Below are positions 16,496 through 25,700 of a stretch of 64,000 nucleotides of DNA, in pieces. The position numbers and the translations under genes were made by a program. Below the pieces are notes generated by a model that was given only the letters and a program-made list of their open reading frames with translations, did no database searches and was not told the DNA's origin. The first letter of the stretch is position 1. Every line of letters begins with the position of its first letter. Origin of the DNA: Clostridia bacterium (GTDB taxonomy: Bacteria; Bacillota; Clostridia; Oscillospirales; Acutalibacteraceae). The DNA is taken from NCBI GenBank assembly GCA_017537365.1, contig JAFYKZ010000016.1, positions 1 through 64,000 on the forward strand. The letters run 5' to 3'.

Positions 16496-18330
16496 TATCT
16501 GCCACCTGCTTTTCCATAAAGTTTGGACTTATATTCAGGAGATTTTACCTGCAATAAATATCTTTCGTTACCGCATTTATAAAGACATGTTCCCTTTTCA
16601 GGATTTTTTATTAAATCAAACTCACTCTGCTCTATCTGTACTGCTTCCATAAAGTCCTTGGCATTAACTTCGCCTGGGTTAAAGAGGAAGTGATGGGTAG
16701 GAATAGAAAACAGAGGTTTTGTGTATTCCTTTATAGACGGAATTAAAAATTCATCTACATTCTGACTTGCAAGTATTACAGCGGATTCCTTTTTGCGCAC
16801 ACGCTTCATACTGTTACGGATGTATTCAACAACAGTAATATTATCTAAGAACAAGTAGAATTCATCAATACTTGCAACCGTATTACCTGCGGTCAGCAGT
16901 TTGCTGTTCATATACGAGAATATATTAAACAGCACCGTTTCTCTGAGACGTTTGTTTGAATCCATCAAATCCTTAACACCGAATGCAAGGAAGTTATCAT
17001 CCTTAATATTGGTATGACCGTTAAAATATATTGATTCTGCTCCTTTGCACATACTGTTAAGGCTTAGCCTTACTTCTTTCAGCAGTTCTTCGGTATATAA
17101 CTGTTCTTTTCCGTCCTTATACTCCATAATTTCTCGGTCTAATAATTCATAAAAATCCTCCATTATAGGATAGTTTGTTGATTTGAGTTTGCTGAAATCG
17201 GTTTTATCGGTAATGCCGAACTGGTCATATAGCTTACCGAGCAGGATTTCTATAGTGTCTATCTGCGCATCTGTAAAGTCTTTATATGCTCTGAAAAAGT
17301 CCTTTAAAAATGCAATGTGCTGACTGAGCCTTGTTCTTTTCCTGAATGCATCGGGAGCATCTGTATCTTCCTCTAAGGTATCATTCCATATTTTAGGTTC
17401 AAGCGGATTTATTATATTTTCACCGCTTGTGCAGTCAAGGTATGTACCGCCGAGTCCGTCTACACACAAATCTTCATACTCTGCTTCGGGATCAAGGCAT
17501 AGTATCTTCTTTCCTGATTCTCTGATATTTGTGAGAATAGTTTTAAGAAGATATGATTTACCCATACCCGAATTTCCAAGTATAAGGATATTACTTGTGG
17601 TCTTATCCTCTGCTCTTTTATCAAAGTCTACGAGAATGTTGGTTCCGTACTTATCTCGGCCTATATACAAACCGTGCGGGTCTGTTTTACCCGAAAAATT
17701 AAAGGGATATAAATTTGCCACCGAGGATGACGGAAGCACTCTTTCATACTGTGCTCCGAACATATTGGAGCCAGTCGGCAGAACAGAGAGAAAACCCTCT
17801 TTCTGTTTAAGCATAAGCCTGTCTACCGTAATCTTTGCGCGGGTAAGCTCCATAGATACCATATTTTGAAGTGCTCTGAGCTTCTGTCTGCTTCTTTCAG
17901 TAAGTTCAATGTATACTGCGGTATGAAGCAGTATTTCTCTTTCCCTGTCTGCATTCATAAGCAAATCTACAATATCGTTAAGGTTACCCTCTGCTCTGAC
18001 AGCTTCGGTTATGTTATTACTTGCGCTTTTCATCTTGTTTTTACGGTCGGCGTTCTGAATAATTTTCTCTCTTTCCATAGCACTTACAAGCCTGTTGTAA
18101 ATTCTAATGGTTACACCTCGTTTATCTCCGAGCCGTGAGAGAATTGCCTGTTCTTCTGTCTGAGGCGGGTATTCTCTTATTGCCCATACACATCGGTAGC
18201 TGTCGCCTACCGTATAATAATCTGAAAAAAATCTGACTGTGCCGGGCATTATGAGGTCAAAGAAATCTTTAGTCCTTATTTCCTCCTGTTGCTCTACAGT
18301 CAGTTCTTTTGGTTTTTGTCTGAAAATCAT
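16495..18330 (-). CDS. VirB4-like conjugation ATPase (CD1110 family)
   Basis: A 611-residue ATPase that powers channel assembly. Walker A is GNSGMGKS (residues 252-259), Walker B lies in ASIDEFYLFLDN, and the conserved SAVILASQNVDEFL and TKPLFSIPTHHFLFNPGEV follow as in TraE/VirB4. The N-terminal region is shorter than in classical VirB4 because the neighbouring 192-residue gene appears to encode it separately. GGGAGGTATAAT precedes the ATG. It overlaps its downstream neighbour by the TAATG junction. No Met/Leu tail. Confidence 0.95.
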   Translation of the reverse strand: MIFRQKPKELTVEQQEEIRTKDFFDLIMPGTVRFFSDYYTVGDSYRCVWAIREYPPQTEEQAILSRLGDKRGVTIRIYNRLVSAMEREKIIQNADRKNKMKSASNNITEAVRAEGNLNDIVDLLMNADREREILLHTAVYIELTERSRQKLRALQNMVSMELTRAKITVDRLMLKQKEGFLSVLPTGSNMFGAQYERVLPSSSVANLYPFNFSGKTDPHGLYIGRDKYGTNILVDFDKRAEDKTTSNILILGNSGMGKSYLLKTILTNIRESGKKILCLDPEAEYEDLCVDGLGGTYLDCTSGENIINPLEPKIWNDTLEEDTDAPDAFRKRTRLSQHIAFLKDFFRAYKDFTDAQIDTIEILLGKLYDQFGITDKTDFSKLKSTNYPIMEDFYELLDREIMEYKDGKEQLYTEELLKEVRLSLNSMCKGAESIYFNGHTNIKDDNFLAFGVKDLMDSNKRLRETVLFNIFSYMNSKLLTAGNTVASIDEFYLFLDNITVVEYIRNSMKRVRKKESAVILASQNVDEFLIPSIKEYTKPLFSIPTHHFLFNPGEVNAKDFMEAVQIEQSEFDLIKNPEKGTCLYKCGNERYLLQVKSPEYKSKLYGKAGGR

Positions 18331-18345
18331 ATTATACCTCCCATT

Positions 18346-18924
18346 CTATTTTACATATTGCAAACCGTCAACATCGGGCAGTAAGTCTCCGCTTAAAGAT
18401 GCACCGAAATAAAGGGCAAGTATTCTTTTAATATCTTCTTTCCCCATTCTCCCTACATCAAAGCCTTCGCCGGATATTGTTTTTTCTATGTCATTTGCAG
18501 TCTGGAACACCTGCTCTGCATTCTTATTTTTACATTTTACTGAAAATATAAAACTACGGGCAGTAGCCATCTCTATCTGAATATCGTCCAGGAATTCCAT
18601 ATCCTTGTTCAGAAGTTCTTTAATTTTAGGATTGCTTTCCTTTTCATAACGGTCTTGAAGATATGCCTTGTTATTATCGAAACACTCAGCAGAATCAGTA
18701 CAGGTAACCTCTAAATCAGGAACAGCGGATAACAAAAGTTTTAAGCTGTTAATTTTTTGTTCTATACTCTGTTTTGAAAGTACAGATATATTTGTGGGCG
18801 ATATCTTAAAGAATAAAATTTCACCCTTATTTGTAAGTAGACCGTAATCTGTAAATCTCTTGATACCTATGAGCTCTTGCACAGAGTTTCCTTTTTTCTT
18901 TCTCATTTTAAAATTCAACGCCAC
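18346..18924 (-). CDS. Conjugation protein, VirB4 N-terminal-like
   Basis: A 192-residue protein between PrgI and VirB4, as in related elements. KKKGNSVQELIGIKRFTDYGLLTNKGEILFFKISPTNISVLSKQSIEQKI and the helical run ESNPKIKELLNKDMEFLDDIQIEMATARSFIFSVKCK resemble the front of VirB4/TraC-type ATPases, which in this family is a separate gene. The start is GTG at 18924 or a TTG two codons later with better RBS spacing (GGAGGT). No tail. Confidence 0.75.
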   Translation of the reverse strand: MALNFKMRKKKGNSVQELIGIKRFTDYGLLTNKGEILFFKISPTNISVLSKQSIEQKINSLKLLLSAVPDLEVTCTDSAECFDNNKAYLQDRYEKESNPKIKELLNKDMEFLDDIQIEMATARSFIFSVKCKNKNAEQVFQTANDIEKTISGEGFDVGRMGKEDIKRILALYFGASLSGDLLPDVDGLQYVK

Positions 18925-19185
18925 TTACCTCCATTCAAAGTATTGTTGTGATGTTATAAAGTATTTAACGGCATTTTTTATAAAATCAAGCACAGTTACA
19001 TCATCATACCGTATGCTTAAAAATCCGTATGTCAGGGTTAATGCTGCAGGCAATGCAAATCTCAACTTTGCCAATATTATTAAAGATAAAAGCAAGGTGA
19101 TTGCAAGAATAGCAAAATCCTTGAGACTCCAAAGCCATATATTTGCAGTTGCCTTTAAGTTTTGAGGATATATGTATCTTTTCAT
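18925..19185 (-). CDS. PrgI-family membrane protein
   Basis: An 86-residue protein with YIYPQNLKATANIWLWSLKDFAILAITLLLSLIIL and a second helix FALPAALTLTYGFLS, the two-helix layout of PrgI/TcpE/VirB3-like channel proteins. It ends ITSQQYFEWR. GGGAGG lies 6 nt upstream of the ATG, embedded in the last codons of the preceding gene. Its position directly ahead of VirB4 is standard for Gram-positive conjugation systems. Confidence 0.88.
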   Translation of the reverse strand: MKRYIYPQNLKATANIWLWSLKDFAILAITLLLSLIILAKLRFALPAALTLTYGFLSIRYDDVTVLDFIKNAVKYFITSQQYFEWR

Positions 19186-19571
19186 TGTATTCCTCCCATT
19201 TCTATATTACTTTGTTCTGTAAACTCATCGCAGAATTCCTGCGGTGTCTGTCCGTGAAGTTCATTTATCTTCTCGGCTATCATTTCTTTTATGAGGTCTG
19301 ATTCTGCTTTGGTCGGACTGTAGTCAAAATACTGCTCACCGTCATCACTTGATATAACACACTCTATTTTGAGCGTATCCTCGAAAGGATTATATTTCGC
19401 ATACATATTAAGCCATGTACCTTCGTCTGCATCTGTGTGAACCATAAATTTTTTATCTACATCAAACCAGGTTTCAATATACGCAGTAATCTGTGTACCC
19501 TCATCACAGTCGACTTCCATATCCCTGTCAATAACCATATCCTTGCGTTCAAGTTCATTATTTACTTTCAT
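19182..19571 (-). CDS. Hypothetical acidic protein in the T4SS operon
   Basis: A 129-residue acidic protein between the VirB6 and PrgI genes. ITAYIETWFDVDKKFMVHTDADEGTWLNMYAKYNPFEDTLKIECVIS is beta-rich; TKAESDLIKEMIAEKINELHGQTPQEFCDEF is helical. Proteins of this kind are found at this position in related elements without assigned function. It ends IEMGGIQ, where the MGG codons form the next gene's RBS. This is a case where the end composition is explained by nucleotide constraint. Confidence 0.7.
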   Translation of the reverse strand: MKVNNELERKDMVIDRDMEVDCDEGTQITAYIETWFDVDKKFMVHTDADEGTWLNMYAKYNPFEDTLKIECVISSDDGEQYFDYSPTKAESDLIKEMIAEKINELHGQTPQEFCDEFTEQSNIEMGGIQ

Positions 19572-19575
19572 AGCA

Positions 19576-20496
19576 CTACTTCCTTCTTATTATTCTTGAC
19601 AGATTTACTATTGTTGAGGATGCATGAATTACGCTTAACAGGTTCATCTTGGCACTTGAATCAAGACCGAACTGCTGTGCTATTCTCGGCACTTCATTGG
19701 CCGACAGCATTATTCCAAGACCTAATAGCATATGATCTCTGAATGTCATAAGACCTAAGTATAAAAGTGTTGTCTGCATAAATGCTGTAAGGCAAATTGC
19801 TACCGTCTGCTTTATCCATTGCACAAAACCTTCTGTATATCCTCTCGGAACACTAAACATATACAATGCTCCGACAGATATTTGTACCAAGAGTATTCCG
19901 CCTCTTTTAATATTCTGAAAGAATATTTTAATTACACAATATGCAAAAGCAATCATTATTAAGAGATAAAATAAGGCACTGCTTACATCCAAAGTCCCCA
20001 TACTAAAAGTATTAGTTAATATTGAGTGTCCTGTTTCTGCTATATCAAAATCACGCTCTAGTGCAAATATTGTGGCTAAGTCATGTGAAAAAGTATTTTG
20101 TAACGATACACAAAATTTATACAGTTCAATAGGTAACGGACCTATAAGCGAACAGGCAAAAAAGCCTTTTAAAATATTCAAAGCCAACGACTGCGGACTT
20201 GCCTTTCCTGACTGATATTCTATAGCTAAATCAAAAACTGCAACCACAACACCCGCCACAAAAAGCGACCAACCGAACAGGGTTACCAGTTCAACAACAG
20301 CTTCAATCCAAGGTAGGTCAAATATTTCTGCACCCATATTACCCATCTTCTCAAAAAAATCTGCTATAGCATCAAAAATAATTTTATATAGCCACTGAAG
20401 CATTGCTTCAAAAATACTATTTGAAATTGAAGCTCCTAATCCGGTAAAAGCGTCAACCATTCCGGAAATTATTTTTTCAAGCCAATTAAACAACAA
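19576..20496 (-). CDS. VirB6/TrbL-like polytopic membrane protein (CD1112 family)
   Basis: A 306-residue membrane protein starting at TTG, with GGGAGGTGG upstream. An amphipathic N-terminal region (LEKIISGMVDAFTGLGASISNS) is followed by about six hydrophobic segments (VTLFGWSLFVAGVVVAVFDLAI, ALFYLLIMIAFAYCVIKIFF, GGILLVQISVGALYMF, TVAICLTAFMQTTLLYLGLMTF). This is the layout of VirB6/TrbL proteins that form the inner channel of type IV secretion systems. A terminator-like hairpin lies 23 nt before its start. No tail. Confidence 0.9.
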   Translation of the reverse strand: MLFNWLEKIISGMVDAFTGLGASISNSIFEAMLQWLYKIIFDAIADFFEKMGNMGAEIFDLPWIEAVVELVTLFGWSLFVAGVVVAVFDLAIEYQSGKASPQSLALNILKGFFACSLIGPLPIELYKFCVSLQNTFSHDLATIFALERDFDIAETGHSILTNTFSMGTLDVSSALFYLLIMIAFAYCVIKIFFQNIKRGGILLVQISVGALYMFSVPRGYTEGFVQWIKQTVAICLTAFMQTTLLYLGLMTFRDHMLLGLGIMLSANEVPRIAQQFGLDSSAKMNLLSVIHASSTIVNLSRIIRRK

Positions 20497-20510
20497 TTAC
20501 CACCTCCCGA

Positions 20511-20538
20511 AATAAAAAAGCTCCGTAATATACGGAGC
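20511..20538 (-). terminator. Intrinsic terminator between SLOG gene and T4SS operon
   Basis: GCTCCGTA (20520-20527) and TACGGAGC (20531-20538) form an 8-bp perfect stem with a 3-nt loop, followed on the minus strand by TTTTTTATTT. It lies 24 nt after the SLOG gene's stop and 23 nt before the TTG start of the VirB6 gene. Confidence 0.85.
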
Positions 20539-20562
20539 AAAAATATAATATTTAGTTTATGT

Positions 20563-21063
20563 TTATGACGGTATTATTCTTATTATCTTCTTCCCTTTGC
20601 TCTTGGCATAGTTTACCGTTTTTCCTGTGCCGCTTGGCTTTCCGTCCCACACAGCTATAAGGTAATCCGATTTATCTACCATATACTCATTTCTTTTTTG
20701 CATACAGTCGGCAGTATATTTGGTCTGCAATAATGTCTCGATATCACATTTTTCTATAATATCAAAGTACCTGTCTCTATCCTTTTCACTCCATTTAGCA
20801 GCCTGCGTTTCACAGGGTATTGCCGCTTCTAACTTAATATTCGGATATTTCTTCTTCATTTCGAGTACAATCTCAGCGGCATAGGTATCTACTCCTATCG
20901 CCATACCCGAAATAAAGGTTGTAACACCTTTTTCGGTTATAAGCTTCTCAATAGAGAATCTTAGCAGCTCTTTTATTCTGTCGCACCTCGCATCATTTTC
21001 ATTAAAGCCAAATGGCAGGTTTTGCGGTCTGTGACCTGTAAATGCACATACTTTTTCTTTCAT
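20563..21063 (-). CDS. SLOG-family (DUF1273/YpsA-like) nucleotide-binding protein
   Basis: A 166-residue protein beginning KEKVCAFTGHRPQNLPFG. TGHRP, FISGMAIGVDTYAAE and GTGKTVNYAKSKGK are the hallmarks of the YpsA/DprA-related SLOG fold, which binds nucleotides or ADP-ribose-type ligands. YLIAVWDG matches the family too. The ATG at 21063 (AAAGG 9 nt upstream) is preferred to one at 21072. It has its own control region: a palindromic operator-like site and an upstream terminator after the XRE gene. Possible role in sensing nucleotide signals during transfer or conflict; function is inference. Confidence 0.88.
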   Translation of the reverse strand: MKEKVCAFTGHRPQNLPFGFNENDARCDRIKELLRFSIEKLITEKGVTTFISGMAIGVDTYAAEIVLEMKKKYPNIKLEAAIPCETQAAKWSEKDRDRYFDIIEKCDIETLLQTKYTADCMQKRNEYMVDKSDYLIAVWDGKPSGTGKTVNYAKSKGKKIIRIIPS

Positions 21064-21098
21064 ATTCAACATCCTTTCTATAATTGCAATACAATCAT

Positions 21099-21119
21099 AC
21101 TAATCGTATTGCAATTAGT
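21099..21119 (-). promoter_or_regulatory. Operator-like palindrome, copy 1
   Basis: ACTAAT, 9 bases, ATTAGT (plus strand ACTAATCGTATTGCAATTAG then T). It lies in the 5' region of the SLOG gene. A relative at 21641-21661 shares 18 of 21 bases and precedes the XRE gene. A further inverted repeat, ATTGCAATAC / GTATTGCAAT (21083-21092 and 21106-21115), overlaps. Likely binding site of the adjacent XRE repressor. Confidence 0.65.
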
Positions 21120-21162
21120 ATACCACAAAAGAATGTCGAAATGTGTTATAATTTGTCTGTAA

Positions 21163-21205
21163 AATAAAAAAACTGCAAAAATGATAAAAATCAAATTTGC
21201 AGTTT
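21163..21205 (-). terminator. Intrinsic terminator after the XRE gene
   Basis: AAACTGCAAA (21170-21179) pairs perfectly with TTTGCAGTTT (21196-21205); on the minus strand TTTTTTTATTTT follows. It begins 8 nt after the regulator's stop codon and separates it from the SLOG promoter. Confidence 0.85.
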
Positions 21206-21212
21206 CTTTTAA

Positions 21213-21557
21213 TCACTTATTGTTTTTTGCTGTATTGACCATTGTTTCAACAACGCTGAAAATCATATCACGCTCGTTATCGTCAAGGTCTTTAAGGCTA
21301 TCCTCTATCTTTGAGGACTTATGCTTATATCCGTGCTTAGTAACATCGCAGAAAATATCATCGGCAGAGCATTCTAATATATTCATAATTGTCACAAGGG
21401 TTTCAGTTTTAATATTGTAACTTCCGCGTTCCATAGCAGAATAAAAACTCGAACTAAGTGACAGCAATTCTGCCATTTTCTCTTGGGTTATTCCCTTGTC
21501 CTGACGGAGCATTTTAATTCTCTTACCGATACTCTTACAAACATCTCTGTCATTCAT
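21213..21557 (-). CDS. XRE-family helix-turn-helix repressor
   Basis: A 114-residue protein: SIGKRIKMLRQDKGITQEKMAELLSLSSSFYSAMERGSYNIKTETLVTIMNIL is a complete Cro/CI helix-turn-helix. The C-terminal ~45 residues are charged and helical (SKIEDSLKDLDDNERDMIFSVVETMVNTAK), likely for dimerisation, with no peptidase triad. GTGAGG lies ~11 nt upstream of the ATG. Flanking palindromes upstream of this gene and of the SLOG gene suggest autoregulation and control of the SLOG/T4SS region. Confidence 0.92.
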   Translation of the reverse strand: MNDRDVCKSIGKRIKMLRQDKGITQEKMAELLSLSSSFYSAMERGSYNIKTETLVTIMNILECSADDIFCDVTKHGYKHKSSKIEDSLKDLDDNERDMIFSVVETMVNTAKNNK

Positions 21558-21640
21558 AAAATTTATACCTCACATAACTATATCTTATACAATTATTATA
21601 ATTGACTGACGATTAGTTATACAGTAGGCGAGACAATGGG

Positions 21641-21661
21641 TATAATCGTATTACAATTAGT
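21641..21661 (-). promoter_or_regulatory. Operator-like palindrome, copy 2
   Basis: TATAATCGTATTACAATTAG then T, matching the 21099-21119 site at 18 of 21 positions. It lies 84-104 nt upstream of the XRE start codon, touching the stop codon of the preceding gene. A half site GATTAGTTATA at 21611-21621 lies between. Confidence 0.65.
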
Positions 21662-22072
21662 TTATAGGAACATATTAGCATTTTTTATCCCAATATCCTG
21701 AAACATTTCAGCATATTCCAATACTTTATCCGCAATTTCAGCCTTTTGCTTAATACTGATTGGCGTATACCAATGAGGATCACTTCTGTCATCCCAGATA
21801 TAAGGATTTAGAAGTGTTCCGTCCCTCATTTTACATTTGCCTATAACATCACTGAAGTTAATCGTTTCTTTATCTATAACACCAGTGTTTTTATTAATGA
21901 CAGACAATAATATTGAATTATACTGTCCACCTACATGGGTATTATGAAATTCCAATTTCAATAATTTATTATCATCAAGCCTTGCCATCATTGTTTTACC
22001 AACAAAAACTTGATCATTTATCGAACTTGTATGTTCAAACATTTGTCGCATTTCTTTTTCAAAAAAATCCAT
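21662..22072 (-). CDS. Hypothetical protein
   Basis: A 136-residue protein not placed in a family. FVGKTMMARLDDNKLLKLEFHNTHVGGQYNSILLSVINKNTGVIDKETINFSDVIGK is beta-rich, followed by NPYIWDDRSDPHWYTPISIKQKAEIADKVLEYAEMF. The end, DIGIKNANMFL, has a hydrophobic Met/Leu tip but no acidic linker, so it is a doubtful member of the tail group. GGAGAAGAT precedes the ATG. Its stop codon overlaps the operator-like site upstream of the XRE gene. Confidence 0.65.
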   Translation of the reverse strand: MDFFEKEMRQMFEHTSSINDQVFVGKTMMARLDDNKLLKLEFHNTHVGGQYNSILLSVINKNTGVIDKETINFSDVIGKCKMRDGTLLNPYIWDDRSDPHWYTPISIKQKAEIADKVLEYAEMFQDIGIKNANMFL

Positions 22073-22084
22073 AGTTATCTTCTC

Positions 22085-22417
22085 CTATATTATAGTCCAG
22101 ATATACAACGGTGCTGTAAGGGTGAATATAAGACAAGCAAAAAGTATGCAAGGCGCAGTAAACTCAAACTGACCGCCTTTTCTGTAGTCAAAGTATGCCG
22201 TTCCTATTTTTACAAAAAATAATACGGCCAATATCATATCCACTACCGGAAATACAACGTTGTCTACTACCTTCTGCACCTGTGCCTTCGCAGCAACCCA
22301 TGTCTGCTCAATAGCAGTTGCAACATCACCCGTAGCTGCAAATGCTGTCATAGAAAAAGTAAGCAACAGCAAGACTGTTACCGCTAAAATAATAAGAAGT
22401 TTTTTAAGCTTTTTCAT
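22085..22417 (-). CDS. Maff2-family mobile element membrane protein
   Basis: A 110-residue protein from the ATG overlapping the end of the previous gene (14 nt). It has a signal sequence KKLKKLLIILAVTVLLLLTFSMTAFAA, then VVDNVVFPVVDMILAVLFFVKIGTAYFDYRKGG and APCILFACLIFTLTAPLYIWTII. This two-helix layout after a cleavable signal is the Maff2/VirB2-like pilin-type protein of Clostridia conjugative elements. It is probably a small channel or pilus subunit. Confidence 0.88.
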   Translation of the reverse strand: MKKLKKLLIILAVTVLLLLTFSMTAFAATGDVATAIEQTWVAAKAQVQKVVDNVVFPVVDMILAVLFFVKIGTAYFDYRKGGQFEFTAPCILFACLIFTLTAPLYIWTII

Positions 22418-22754
22418 AAAAACACTTTTCCTCCAATTCTCTAATTTCCTTATTGCTGATGTACCGCACCGTAATGTTGAATTGTTTACAGAATTCAATT
22501 TCTTCACGCATTCTATCGGTTATATTACTGCCCATAACCCACAGTTCATCCGAACACCATATTTTTGTAAGGGCATTTTCGAGTGCTTTTTGAGACATTT
22601 TACTGTCGTTCCAATTAACAACCCTATAATCTTCGTGAACACTTACGGGCGATACACCGCAAACAATAGCATACTGTCTGTATCTATCTGCCTTTGAAAT
22701 GTTCTTCTTTATATTACCTAAAAGCTCAGAGCAGATATATACCTGTTTTTTCAT
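22404..22754 (-). CDS. DUF7768/DUF4406-like nucleotide-binding protein
   Basis: A 116-residue protein from the ATG at 22754. KKQVYICSELLGNIKKNISKADRYRQYAIVCG and WCSDELWVMGSNITDRMREEIEFCKQFNITVRYIS resemble the nucleoside 2-deoxyribosyltransferase/SLOG-type fold (DUF4406-like): a YIC start, a central WVMG strand and a following helix. It could process or sense nucleotides; no catalytic residues are certain. It lies between the adhesin and Maff2 genes and overlaps the latter. Confidence 0.7.
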   Translation of the reverse strand: MKKQVYICSELLGNIKKNISKADRYRQYAIVCGVSPVSVHEDYRVVNWNDSKMSQKALENALTKIWCSDELWVMGSNITDRMREEIEFCKQFNITVRYISNKEIRELEEKCFYEKA

Positions 22755-22759
22755 GAGTA

Positions 22760-25700
22760 TCAATCCTCATCGTCATCATAGTTGCCGTTTTTATTTTTGA
22801 ACATAATAATGGCGCAGGAAATAAGACCTCCAAGGCCTACAGCAGCAAGACCTAACCAAAATCCTATTTTCGAATTATCTCCTGTTTTCGGTGCAGTGGG
22901 TACATCTATTCTCTCGTTTTTAACCTCTGCATATACCATCATACCGTTTTCGGTAATCTCGCACTCATATACGGTATTATTGGTTTTATAATCATACGGT
23001 GTTTTGAATTCTTCATAGGTGTATTTGCCGTAACGAAGAGTGAATTTTACAATACCCTCTGCATTTGTATAATCCTCTGCAACTACATTACCCTCTGCAT
23101 CCTTAACTCTGAAACCGACACCCTCAATAACCTTTCCAGTATGTTTATCTGTTTTAAGAATTACAAGCTCACCCTTTATAGGTTTATTAATAAAGCCTTT
23201 TCCGGCTTCGGTTTCAACATTAACGATTTCGCCGTCATTACGGATTTCAAAATAATAGTAACCATCATCCTTTATAAAACCTTCGGGAGCAGATTTCTCA
23301 TATAAGAAATACCCGTTATATCTTAAATTTTCTAAACGGTATATTCCTTTTTCGGTTTCAGTAAGCTCATCTACAAGCAGATCAATTTTGGGATCATATT
23401 CTTTATTATGGTCTACATCCACATAAACCTCAAACTCTGCGCCTGTAAGTTTATTTTCAGGATAATCAGCATCTATCTTTGTCACCTTAACAGAGCCCAC
23501 AATAAAACGGTTTTCAATAATAATCTCTACTACCTGTTCGTGCTCTGTAATATTAACGGCATAATTTTCAGTATTAAGAACAAACGCAGGAGCAGCTTTA
23601 ATTTCTCTTAAAATCCAATTACCGTAAGGAACATTTTCGAATCCGAATACTCCTATTTCATTTGAGGTTGCTGTCATAATTGCGGTATCCTCTGAAAACT
23701 CTTTTTCATCAGGTTTAAACAATCCAAATAATGCACCTTCGATTGTGAATCCATCCTCATCAACCTTGTATCCTATAACCGTTCCTCTTTTAAGGTCATT
23801 CTCGATTTTTTGGCCGCCCAGAACGGAAAGAAGGACGGTAGTTACATCTTCTCCTTGGTACCCGAATTCTACAAAGTATTTTTCGTCCGAAATAATATAT
23901 CTGTCATCGGTTGCAATTTCTTTAATATACAGCTTTGCGCCAACAGGAATATCTGTTTTAAAGGTTATATTACCGTCTTCATCACAGTAAGCGGTTTCAA
24001 TGAGGGCATCTGTCGGTATGATACTTCCGTCTTTGGCTTCAAGGTCAGCGGCAGCAAATATGCCGAACTGAACTTTAAGAATTTCGCCGTTTTCACCTAT
24101 ACCAAAGTTTTCATCCTTTTCGAGAATTTTATTAAGCGAGATTTCAGCCTTTTGTCTTTTATTTGTAACAGAAACTGATGTAGAAATAACGCTTATCTCC
24201 TGCCCTGCATACACAAGCTCGGCAGTATATACCTCGTCATTTTTAATCATACCGTAAGGAGCTTTTGTTTCTCTTATTTCATATTTTCCAAGATACAAAA
24301 GTTTAGTTATTGCAATGCCTTCTGCATCGGTAGTGATTGTATCCACTATCTCACCCTTACTGTAACGGACAGTACCGTCAGGGGTGGATATTTCTTCGGC
24401 TGCTATTATACTGAATACTGCGCCTTCAAGACCGGATTCTTTATACACAGGCTGATACATACCGTCTTCTTCTGTAACAGACCAGAAAACCTCACCTTTT
24501 TTATTTACTGTAATAGTTCCCTTTTGTGCCATATTATGTTTTTCAACTGTCACTACGGTTTTACTGCCGTCAACCTTAAACGGTACGGTGGTTGTATCAA
24601 GCACATATCCGTAGGCTGTGCATTCCTCAATTATTTCATAATTACCGTATGGCAGTTTTTCGGGGAGCATTAGTTTGCCTGAGTTATCTGTGTAATACAC
24701 CTCAATATCCGTAGGTGTAGGATAATTTATACGCTGTACGATATATTCACCTGTATCGGTATTGCGAACTCTGAAACCAACACCTGATACGGGTATAAGC
24801 TTACCCGATTCTGCATCTCTTTTCTCTATTTCTATAAAAGCTTCATATGTAGCATTGTTTATGATGAAGTTATACAGCTCGCCGTTGTCCCTTACAAAAA
24901 CATCGAAATCGGGAATAAACTCTTTACCTTCCCATCCCTTAATCTGTTTTACGGTATATACGCCGTAAGGCAGTTCTTTTGTTACAGCAAATCCGTGCTT
25001 ATTTATTACAAGTAAATCCCTTTCGGTTTCCTTTGCTTTATCGTATGAACCTGCGCTCTTTAGGAATATTTCAAACTCTGCTCCGACTTCGGGTGTTTCA
25101 ATCTTTGTCGAGCCGTCATCGGTATGCTTTACAATAGAAATAACACCCTTTTTTATCTGCTCAAAAACATCGGCATTAATAGTGTTATATTCTACTCTGT
25201 ACCACTCGGGAAATACTCCTAAATCATACTTGGTTTCATCGAGCAAATAACCTTCACTCGGTGTTATCTCCTGCAAATAATAGTCGTATCCGCAAGGATG
25301 ATAATCGGTTATAAAGTATCCGTTTTTATCTGTTGTATAGGTATCTATTAATTTCTTACCTTTATACAGTCCGTACACAGCACCTTCAAGAGTTGCATCT
25401 CCTTGGGATACTCCATAATAATCATTTGTGTTATTTAAGGATGTGGGAACTAACTCACGGTCTGATTTATTAACCTCAACACGCCATTTTTTAAGAGCAT
25501 TATGTATATTTTCTTCAGCGGTTTTGTTCCATTCAATAGTTACATCCAATTCTTCAGGTTCTACATATCTATCTGGTGTCTGATACTCAAAAACATTATA
25601 TTTTCCAATAGGTATATCTTTAAAATACACTTTACCGTTATTATCTGAAACAGCATACATATCTACCCTTTCACCTGAAAGAGATGTACCTGTAAGACAG

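Noticed and set aside
17429..17869. 146-residue plus-strand frame opposite VirB4
   Set aside because: Antisense shadow of a conserved ATPase; no RBS.
19182..19571. MGGIQ end of the T4SS-operon protein as a member of the tail group
   Set aside because: MGG is dictated by the embedded GGGAGG of the next gene and the end is Gln, not Met/Leu.
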